Assembly: GCF_001466305.1 (NCBI RefSeq)
Contig: NZ_JWID01000003.1
Coordinates: 126,186-190,185 of the forward strand
Origin: Defluviitalea phaphyphila
GTDB taxonomy: Bacteria > Bacillota > Clostridia > Lachnospirales > Defluviitaleaceae
Length of the DNA stretch: 64,000 nt
Direction: 5' to 3'
This document shows, one piece after another, positions 1 through 6,601 of the stretch. The notes beneath the pieces were generated by a model. That model was not told the origin of the DNA, did no database searches, and saw only the letters and a program-made list of their open reading frames with translations. Position numbers and translations under genes: made by a program. The stretch's first letter is position 1; each line of letters opens with the position of its first letter.

Positions 1-890
1 GTATGAGGAGATATATTTATATTAAGGTTTGAGCGATATTGATATTTTTTTAGCATTATTTGTACTGTTCTAGGACTAATTCTTTTTTTATGCAAAGAAA
101 TAAATAAAGCTCTTTCTTTTACATCAGCCATAGCCTTTCTATATTCTATATAGTTTTTTATATCTTTACACACTAAATCGGGAAGGTCTACTAAATGTTC
201 ATCTCCTCCCTTTCGGATTACTTTTATTTTTTGTTCTTCCATAGATACATCTTCTATATCTAGTTGAACCAATTCAGATATTCTAATTCCAGTAAAGCCT
301 AGGATTAAGACTATTATATAATCTCTGAATTTGACTCTTTCATGGAATTTCATACTTCTTTGATTTTCAATTCCTATATCTTTTCTTATGGTATCTAAAA
401 ATTTTTGAATTTCTTCTCCAGTAAGTTTATTTTTTATTTCTTTCTTTTTATTTACTTTTAAATTTACATTAGCAGCAACATCTTTTATATAAGGATATTC
501 TTTTGAAAGATATTTATAAAATGTTCTTAAACTAGCTAATTTTCTATTTTTAGATATTCTAGTATTACTTACAGTTTTATTGATTATTTTACCTTTTTTA
601 GATATAACTTGTACGGTATAATAATCAAGATATTTTAGGTAATCTCTTATCTCTTTTTCAGTAATATTTTTCAAATCTTTAGGAGATATATTTTTTATTT
701 CTATGTTTTTAAATTCAGGGAGTTCTTTTAGAAATCTAAAAAATATTGTTAAATCTAAAAGATATGCATTTATGGTTTGTAATGATTTTTCTAATTCTAT
801 GCTATCAATAAATTCGCCTACAAAATTAGGAAAAGTTTTCAATTTCGCTCGTATATTTTTTTTGAGTTTAATTTCTAAATCTGATTTCAA
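1..890 (-). CDS. Tyrosine recombinase/integrase (XerC/D-like), 3' end outside window
   Basis: Site-specific tyrosine recombinase. I translated 296 codons from a TTG at 888-890, preceded by AGGAGG seven bases upstream; the reading frame is open to the left window edge. An N-terminal SAM-like core-binding domain (about residues 20-135) precedes the catalytic domain. Visible catalytic elements are the first Arg in TGIRISEL and the Lys in a RKGG beta-hairpin. The HxxR box is cut after its His (ISPH), so HxxR, the last His/Trp and the nucleophilic Tyr lie outside. It resembles the complete recombinase at 18059-19129 in order and motifs (KKRISPRTVQ versus NRRITVRSVQ), so the two are probably paralogues. 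Whether it acts in mobile-element integration or is a domesticated Xer-like enzyme cannot be told from this part. Confidence 0.9.
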   Translation of the reverse strand, partial: MKSDLEIKLKKNIRAKLKTFPNFVGEFIDSIELEKSLQTINAYLLDLTIFFRFLKELPEFKNIEIKNISPKDLKNITEKEIRDYLKYLDYYTVQVISKKGKIINKTVSNTRISKNRKLASLRTFYKYLSKEYPYIKDVAANVNLKVNKKKEIKNKLTGEEIQKFLDTIRKDIGIENQRSMKFHERVKFRDYIIVLILGFTGIRISELVQLDIEDVSMEEQKIKVIRKGGDEHLVDLPDLVCKDIKNYIEYRKAMADVKERALFISLHKKRISPRTVQIMLKKYQYRSNLNINISPH

Positions 891-934
891 GTCTATTCCT
901 CCTAAAATGAAAATAATATAGTATATTATATCAT

Positions 935-970
935 AATAATTTCGCAAAAGGTTAGTTTTGCGAAATTATT
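935..970. repeat. Perfect 15-bp inverted repeat with 6-bp centre
   Basis: Two perfectly complementary 15-base arms (935-949 and 956-970) flank the asymmetric hexamer ggttag. The repeat lies 45 bases upstream of the recombinase start and next to a TATAAT-like element (925-930, minus strand). Neither side has a U-run, so it is a poor terminator. Possible roles are an operator or a binding/crossover site for the adjacent recombinase. Confidence 0.75.
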
Positions 971-980
971 TTCAATTTAT

Positions 981-1012
981 AAAAATCGCCAGAATTTTAT
1001 CCGACGATTTTT
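981..1012 (-). terminator. Rho-independent terminator of the ABC exporter operon
   Basis: On the minus strand a 10-bp stem (one G-U pair) ending in five U residues lies directly after the stop of the 614-residue ABC subunit. Confidence 0.7.
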
Positions 1013-1014
1013 AT

Positions 1015-2859
1015 TTATATATTTTCTTCAAACTGACTATTATATAAATCTGCATAAAATCCTTTTTGTTTTAATAATTCTGTATGGGTTCCTTTTTCTA
1101 TAATATCTCCATTTTTCATTACTAAAATCATATCCGCTTCTTTAATAGTAGATAATCTATGAGCAATAACAAAACTAGTACGCCCTTTCATTAAATTATT
1201 CATAGCTTTTTGAATAAGCAGTTCGGTTCTTGTATCTACACTGGAAGTAGCTTCATCTAAAATTAAAATAGGTTTATTAGCTAAAATAGCTCTAGCAATA
1301 GTTAATAATTGTTTTTGTCCTTGAGAAATATTACTGGCATCTTCATTAAGCTCCATATTATATCCTTCTGGTAAAGTTTTAATAAAATGATGAGCATGAG
1401 CAGCTTTAGCAGCCGCAATAACTTCTTGGTCCGTTGCATCAAGTCTACCATATCTAATGTTTTCCATGATACTGCCTTTAAATAACCAAGTATCTTGTAA
1501 AACCATTCCAAAAGCTTTTCGTAAATCCTTACGATTAAAATTACGGATATCATGCCCATCTATTTTGATACTACCATTATTTATATCATAAAATCTCATT
1601 AACAATTTAACTATGGTTGTTTTACCTGCTCCTGTAGGCCCTACAATTGCCACTGTTTGGCCTGGCTTTACTTCGCAGCTAAAATTATTAATAATAATTT
1701 TATCCGCATTATATCCAAAGCATACATTTTCAAAACTCACTTCTCCTTTAATATTATCTACTAATACAGGGTTTGCTACAGTTTGATTTTCTTCTTCTTC
1801 AGCTAAAAATTCAAAAACTCTCTCTGCAGCGGCTGCCATACTTTGAAGCATATTAGAAACTTGAGCCATTTGAGCAATAGGTTGCGTAAAATTTCTTACA
1901 TACTGAATAAATGCTTGAATATCCCCTACTGTAATAACACTTTTTATAGCTAATATGCTTCCAGAAATCGCAACTCCCACATATCCTAGATTTCCAACAA
2001 AATTCATAATAGGTTGCATTAGTCCTGAAAAAAACTGGCTTTTCCATGCAGAACTAAATAATATATTATTAGTTTCTTCAAACTCAGATAAAACATCATT
2101 TTCTCTATTAAAAGCTTTAATTACATTATGGCCACTATATACTTCTTCTACTTGACCATTAATTGTTCCCAGGTATTCTTGTTGCGTCTTAAAGTATTTT
2201 TGACTAAATTTGATAACTACACTTATTAAAAATGATGATACAGGAAGAATTATAAAAACTATTAAAGTCATAATGGGACTTATGGTAAGCATCATAATTA
2301 AAACACCAATTATTGTAGTAAAACTAGTAATAAGCTGTGTTATACTTTGGTTCAAATTCTGTCCTAAAGTATCTACGTCATTGGTAATTCGAGATAATAC
2401 TTCTCCTACTGTCTTACTTTCAAAATATTTCATAGGTATGCGATTTATTTTTTCGCTTATTTCTCGGCGCATTCTATAGCTAATTTTTTGAGATACTCCA
2501 GTCATAATCCACCTTTGTATAAAATTAAAAATCGAACTAATAATATATACAATCAAAAGAAGAACTAAAATATTTCCTATTTCTTTAAAATTTATTTCAC
2601 CCGTTTCTGAAATTTTAGCTACTAGCCCATTAAATAATTCTGTTATTGCTTTACTCAAAATCTTAGGACCTATTATATTAAATATTGTACTTCCCGTAGA
2701 AAATATAACTACAAAAATAATTGCTATTTTATATTTTCCCATATAAGAAATTAATTTTTTTATACTTCCTTTAAAATCTTTAGGTTTTTCTCCTGGAACC
2801 ATGCCTCTACCAGGACCTTTTATAGAGCTACTCGTAGAATTTGCATTATCTTTATTCAT
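1015..2859 (-). CDS. Heterodimeric ABC exporter, catalytic subunit
   Basis: Type IV ABC exporter half-transporter of 614 residues: a cytoplasmic N-terminal tail, a six-helix membrane domain (about 35-330) and one nucleotide-binding domain. The NBD has an intact Walker A (GPTGAGKTT), a signature of the form ISQGQKQ, Walker B with catalytic Glu (LDEATSSVD) and the switch His (IAHRLST). It overlaps the upstream partner by one base (TAATG), so the two are translationally coupled. By analogy with BmrC/BmrD and TM287/288, this subunit carries the consensus catalytic residues while its partner is degenerate. Drug or lipid/peptide export is likely; the substrate cannot be read from sequence. Confidence 0.93.
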   Translation of the reverse strand: MNKDNANSTSSSIKGPGRGMVPGEKPKDFKGSIKKLISYMGKYKIAIIFVVIFSTGSTIFNIIGPKILSKAITELFNGLVAKISETGEINFKEIGNILVLLLIVYIISSIFNFIQRWIMTGVSQKISYRMRREISEKINRIPMKYFESKTVGEVLSRITNDVDTLGQNLNQSITQLITSFTTIIGVLIMMLTISPIMTLIVFIILPVSSFLISVVIKFSQKYFKTQQEYLGTINGQVEEVYSGHNVIKAFNRENDVLSEFEETNNILFSSAWKSQFFSGLMQPIMNFVGNLGYVGVAISGSILAIKSVITVGDIQAFIQYVRNFTQPIAQMAQVSNMLQSMAAAAERVFEFLAEEEENQTVANPVLVDNIKGEVSFENVCFGYNADKIIINNFSCEVKPGQTVAIVGPTGAGKTTIVKLLMRFYDINNGSIKIDGHDIRNFNRKDLRKAFGMVLQDTWLFKGSIMENIRYGRLDATDQEVIAAAKAAHAHHFIKTLPEGYNMELNEDASNISQGQKQLLTIARAILANKPILILDEATSSVDTRTELLIQKAMNNLMKGRTSFVIAHRLSTIKEADMILVMKNGDIIEKGTHTELLKQKGFYADLYNSQFEENI

Positions 2860-5012
2860 TATAGTTCACCTTCTTTCATTCCAAGTTCTTTCGGACTTAA
2901 CTGACTTTTAGCAATTTCTTTATATGTTTCACAATTTAATAATAATTGTTTATGAGTGCCTATTCCTACTATTTTCCCTTCATCTAAAACTATAATCTGG
3001 TCTGCATTCATAATAGTTGAAATACGCTGAGATACAATAATTACTGTAGCATCCTTAACTTTTTTATTTAAAGCTCGACGCAGTATTACATCAGTTTTAT
3101 AATCAAGTGCTGAAAAACTATCATCAAATAAAAATATTTTTGGATTTTTGGCTATAGCTCTTGCTATAGATAATCTTTGTTTTTGTCCTCCAGATACGTT
3201 TTTCCCTCCTTGAGAAATTTGACTTTTATATTTTTGGGACTTTCCTTCAATAAATTGAGATACCTGAGCAATCTTTGCAGCTTCTATCATTGCTTCATCA
3301 GAAATATTATTTCCTCCAAATTTTAAATTAGATTCTATATTTCCACTAAATAAAATGCTTTTTTGAGGAACTAATCCTAATAAATCATGTAAAGTTTTTT
3401 GACTAATATCTCTAATATCTATTCCATCAATAGTAATTTTCCCAATAGTTACATCATAAAATCTAGGAATTAAATTTATTAGTGTAGATTTACCACTTCC
3501 TGTACCTCCAATGATGGCAGTTACTTTTCCAGGCTTAGCAATAAAATTAATATTTTCTAATACATTTTCCTCAGCTCCTGGAAAATGAAAAGAAACATTA
3601 TGAAATTCTAATACTCCATTCCAGTGTTCCTTTTCTTTTTCTATAGCATCAGGTTTATTTAAAATAGAAGATTCTGTATTTAATACTTCTTTAATACGAT
3701 TTGCAGAAACATTTGCTCTAGGTAGCATAATTGAAATCATAGTAAGCATCATAAAAGACATAACTATTTGCATAGTATAAGTAATAAAAGCCATCATATC
3801 TCCCACTTGAAGATTTCCTAAATCGATTCCCTTTGCTCCAAACCATACAATTATTATGGTAATAGTATTCATTATTAACAGCATAATTGGGAACATAAAA
3901 CTCATAACACGACTTGTAAATAATTGTGTTTTCATTAATTTGCGATTTGCATTATCAAATCGTTTTTCTTCATATCTTTCACGGCTAAATGCTCTAACAA
4001 CAGAAATTCCTGTTAAAATTTCACGACTAACCAAATTTAAATTATCAACAAATTCCTGCATCCTTTTAAATTTTGGCATGGCAATCTTAATTAAAATTGA
4101 AATCAATATTAAAATAGTCCCTACTGCTGCAGCAATAATCCAACCCATACCTGTTTTAGTATTATATACTTTTATTACTCCTCCAATCCCCAGTATGGGA
4201 GCATATAAAACCATACGCAATAAAATAACTATTGTCTGTTGTATTTGCTGTACATCATTGGTTGTTCTCGTAATAAGAGAAGCTGTAGAAAATTTATCTA
4301 ATTCATTTTTAGAAAAAGAAATAACTTTTTTAAATACATTTTGTCGCAATTCCATTCCAATTTTTGCAGCAACTCTACTTGCTATTAATCCCACTAAAAT
4401 TGAAGCTAATGCCATGAGTAAAGTTACTCCCAACATTTTAGCTCCTGTAATTAATAAATATTTTATTTGTATATCTCCAATATTAATTCCCATTGCCTCA
4501 TATTCTTTTTGTATAAATAAAACAGCTTTTTGCTGAATAAAATTACTATTTAAATTCCCCATTGATTCAATGGCAGAATCTTTCATATCGATAAGTTGTT
4601 CCTTTGATATAATTCCATTATTTAAAGCTATTTTTATATCTTCTAACTTAGTGGTTGAATTATTTTCCAATTGAGATAAAATTAATATTGGAATTTCTAA
4701 AATATAATTTAATTTCTCAATATATTCTTTATCATCTAAATATAATTTATAATACCCTGTATCATCTAAACGATAAGAATTTTCTATTATCTGTATTTCT
4801 TCATCTTTCATAAATAACTTTAAATTTTCTAAAGTTTCTGCTCTAATTTGATTTGGTACTGCATTAGGAATACCTTTTTGCTGAATTCCAATATCTACAA
4901 TATCGCTAGTATAAGAAGGTAAAGATAAGTCGGATAAAGCTCTAATTATTAGTAAAAATAATATAATAAGAATGGACATTTTTGAGTTTTTTAAGTATAT
5001 TAAAATTTCCAA
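2859..5012 (-). CDS. Heterodimeric ABC exporter, degenerate-site subunit
   Basis: Partner half-transporter of 717 residues, longer than usual because about 150 residues (roughly 35-180) are inserted between TM1 and TM2, probably facing outside. The NBD has Walker A GGTGSGKST and signature VSGGQKQ, but Walker B ends in Asp-Asp (LFDDSFSALD) instead of Asp-Glu, and the switch His is Gln (VSQRIST). This is the Asp/Gln pair known from the degenerate site of TM287-type subunits. AGGAAGGAG stands six bases before the ATG. It is the first gene of the pair. A terminator hairpin (5053-5086) ends only about 40 bases upstream, leaving little space for a separate promoter. Confidence 0.92.
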   Translation of the reverse strand: MEILIYLKNSKMSILIILFLLIIRALSDLSLPSYTSDIVDIGIQQKGIPNAVPNQIRAETLENLKLFMKDEEIQIIENSYRLDDTGYYKLYLDDKEYIEKLNYILEIPILILSQLENNSTTKLEDIKIALNNGIISKEQLIDMKDSAIESMGNLNSNFIQQKAVLFIQKEYEAMGINIGDIQIKYLLITGAKMLGVTLLMALASILVGLIASRVAAKIGMELRQNVFKKVISFSKNELDKFSTASLITRTTNDVQQIQQTIVILLRMVLYAPILGIGGVIKVYNTKTGMGWIIAAAVGTILILISILIKIAMPKFKRMQEFVDNLNLVSREILTGISVVRAFSRERYEEKRFDNANRKLMKTQLFTSRVMSFMFPIMLLIMNTITIIIVWFGAKGIDLGNLQVGDMMAFITYTMQIVMSFMMLTMISIMLPRANVSANRIKEVLNTESSILNKPDAIEKEKEHWNGVLEFHNVSFHFPGAEENVLENINFIAKPGKVTAIIGGTGSGKSTLINLIPRFYDVTIGKITIDGIDIRDISQKTLHDLLGLVPQKSILFSGNIESNLKFGGNNISDEAMIEAAKIAQVSQFIEGKSQKYKSQISQGGKNVSGGQKQRLSIARAIAKNPKIFLFDDSFSALDYKTDVILRRALNKKVKDATVIIVSQRISTIMNADQIIVLDEGKIVGIGTHKQLLLNCETYKEIAKSQLSPKELGMKEGEL

Positions 5013-5052
5013 TATATAACTCCTTCCTGTATTTTTTATAAAAATAAAAAAA

Positions 5053-5086
5053 TAAAGTGTTTATACTTATAAGCATAAACACTTTA
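5053..5086 (-). terminator. Terminator after the MIF-like gene
   Basis: A perfect 12-bp stem with a 10-base loop is followed on the minus strand by a U-rich run. It ends the tautomerase transcript and lies just before the ABC exporter RBS, so read-through through it could feed the exporter genes. Confidence 0.75.
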
Positions 5087-5107
5087 CTATTTTTTATAAT
5101 TATTTTT

Positions 5108-5449
5108 TTAAAAATTTGTTCCGTTCCATCCCCAATGCTCTACTTCTTCATATTTTACATATACACAATCTGGTTGTATTTGCAATTCTTCATTTAAAAT
5201 ATTTGTGATTTCTTTAGTAAGATTTGAATATACTTCTTTAGAAGCTTTTCCTAATAATTTAACTTCAACAAAGGCTAAAGGCTTTTCGTTGCTTCCTTTA
5301 AAATACATATATGCATTATCTTTAAAAGAAAGCATAAGAAAATTTTCACTTTTACCTATTAGCTCAATAGCTTTTCCTAATTTTGTTTTAATAGCTTCTC
5401 TTTTTTTCTCATCCATAGTTACTGTTGTTGTTGTGCTAATATATGGCAT
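5108..5449 (-). CDS. MIF-like tautomerase
   Basis: A 113-residue protein of the macrophage migration inhibitory factor/phenylpyruvate tautomerase family, matching the usual length of about 114. The start at 5447-5449 puts Pro directly after Met (MPYIS), as needed for the N-terminal catalytic proline, and has GGGG seven bases upstream; an in-frame ATG eight codons earlier lacks both. The C-terminus keeps the MIF pattern with aromatic residues and WGWNG. The family acts as trimers that tautomerise keto/enol substrates. It is monocistronic, with its own terminator. Its physiological substrate in bacteria is uncertain. Confidence 0.88.
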   Translation of the reverse strand: MPYISTTTTVTMDEKKREAIKTKLGKAIELIGKSENFLMLSFKDNAYMYFKGSNEKPLAFVEVKLLGKASKEVYSNLTKEITNILNEELQIQPDCVYVKYEEVEHWGWNGTNF

Positions 5450-5504
5450 AATATAACCCCTTTCTATCAACATATTAATTTATTTTTATACTAAATAATT
5501 TATA

Positions 5505-5547
5505 ATAAAATTCTATATTTTTCAAATCTGTTTTTATAAAATTCTAT
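5505..5547. repeat. 12-bp direct repeat at the broken end of the PLD gene
   Basis: The 12-mer ataaaattctat occurs at 5505-5516 and 5536-5547. The stop codon of the truncated PLD gene (5544-5546) lies inside the second copy. Short direct repeats at a gene break are compatible with a deletion scar, but a 12-mer repeat in A+T-rich DNA is also possible by chance. Confidence 0.5.
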
Positions 5548-5987
5548 TGTGATTTTAGAATTCTATAATTCCATTCTACTCCATTAGTTAAGGCAGACTT
5601 AGACATATTAGACGAACCTATAAATATCTCTCCATCATTTTCATATTCGAATATATATGCTTTTGGGTGAAAAGATTTATTAGGAACGTTATAAAATCTA
5701 ATATCAACTTTATCATTAGTAATATCTTTAATAAGATATAGAGCCTGTGGTTGAGTTATATTTAAATAATTACCTGTTAAGATACGAATTGGTATATTCA
5801 TATTTGCTGCTTTTTTTAATTCAGGTTGCAACAGCCAAACTCCTGATTCCATTAAAAATGAAACATTTATATCGACTGTTTTTAATTTTTTATTAAATGC
5901 CTCTTTAATGGCACATATTAAATAATCATCATCTCCTGTAAAACAGTTTTTATCTTGAGACTTTAAAGTTCTTAAAGGTTTTTGCAT
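5544..5987 (-). CDS. PLD-domain stump of a DUF3427-type DEAD/DEAH helicase
   Basis: A 147-residue protein matching only the N-terminal phospholipase D-like domain that normally precedes a long DEAD/DEAH helicase with a C-terminal DUF3427. Visible blocks are a predicted sensing/strand region (VSFLMESGVWLLQPELKKA), RILTGNYLNITQP, then SFHPKAYIF and GSSNMSKSALT, which contain the HxK-type active-site element. The protein stops right after the domain (VEWNYRILKSQ) and no helicase follows, so it is probably a truncated remnant, though a free-standing PLD domain is possible. ATG at 5985-5987 has AAGGG eight bases upstream. It lies 22 bases after the methyltransferase and is probably the last gene of the helicase cassette. 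Confidence 0.8.
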   Translation of the reverse strand: MQKPLRTLKSQDKNCFTGDDDYLICAIKEAFNKKLKTVDINVSFLMESGVWLLQPELKKAANMNIPIRILTGNYLNITQPQALYLIKDITNDKVDIRFYNVPNKSFHPKAYIFEYENDGEIFIGSSNMSKSALTNGVEWNYRILKSQ

Positions 5988-6009
5988 ATATTTCACCCTT
6001 TAATTTTGC

Positions 6010-6591
6010 CTATTTTTTTATAAGCCATGCATTAAGCCAATATTCATTAGGTCTATTTTCTCTAACGTCCTTTGTCTTATCTAGTTTTATCAACTCAAAT
6101 CCTTTATGATTTTGTATCAGTTTATTAAAACTCTTTTCATTGTGATATCTAAAATATCTTCCATCACGCCATTCTTTTTTATCTCCATATTTAAAAGAAG
6201 AATAAAAAATCCCTTTAGGTTTTAAACTGTTATAAATACGATTTAATACATCATCTATTTCAGAATCATTTATATGAAGTAGACTAGCACAAGCCCAAAC
6301 TCCATCAAATTCTTCAAAAAAATTTATTTCTTGAAATTTTATATTTAATACAGGTTGTTTTATAAATTTAGACCCTAATTTAGCCATTTCCTTTGAGCCA
6401 TCTACAGCTGTAACTTTATATCCATTGTTTATAAAAAATAAACTATCTCTTCCTGATCCACAACCTAGATCTAAAATATGACCTTTTGATTTTATATATT
6501 GTAAGAAAAAAACGTAAAGACTACTCATATCTGCTTTAACCGTATTTATAAAAAATTCTTTTGCATTTTTATTGTAATATTCAATACTCAT
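6010..6591 (-). CDS. Class I SAM-dependent methyltransferase
   Basis: A 193-residue Rossmann-fold methyltransferase. Motif I is LDLGCGSGRDS (SAM binding), followed by an acidic motif II at VTAVDGS and an ACASLLH block resembling small-molecule or tRNA-type methyltransferases; no DNA methyltransferase catalytic motif such as DPPY or PCQ is present. The ATG at 6589-6591 is preceded by AAGGTG at six bases. An in-frame GTG three codons upstream is less well spaced. It begins ten bases after the stop of the helicase-peptidase gene, so it is co-transcribed with it. The substrate is unknown; the tight linkage suggests it serves the same pathway. Confidence 0.85.
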   Translation of the reverse strand: MSIEYYNKNAKEFFINTVKADMSSLYVFFLQYIKSKGHILDLGCGSGRDSLFFINNGYKVTAVDGSKEMAKLGSKFIKQPVLNIKFQEINFFEEFDGVWACASLLHINDSEIDDVLNRIYNSLKPKGIFYSSFKYGDKKEWRDGRYFRYHNEKSFNKLIQNHKGFELIKLDKTKDVRENRPNEYWLNAWLIKK

Positions 6592-6601
6592 ATTATACAC
6601 C

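Noticed and set aside
703-921. Plus-strand open frame of 72 codons
   Set aside because: It is the antisense shadow of the minus-strand recombinase, which has an RBS and recognisable domains.
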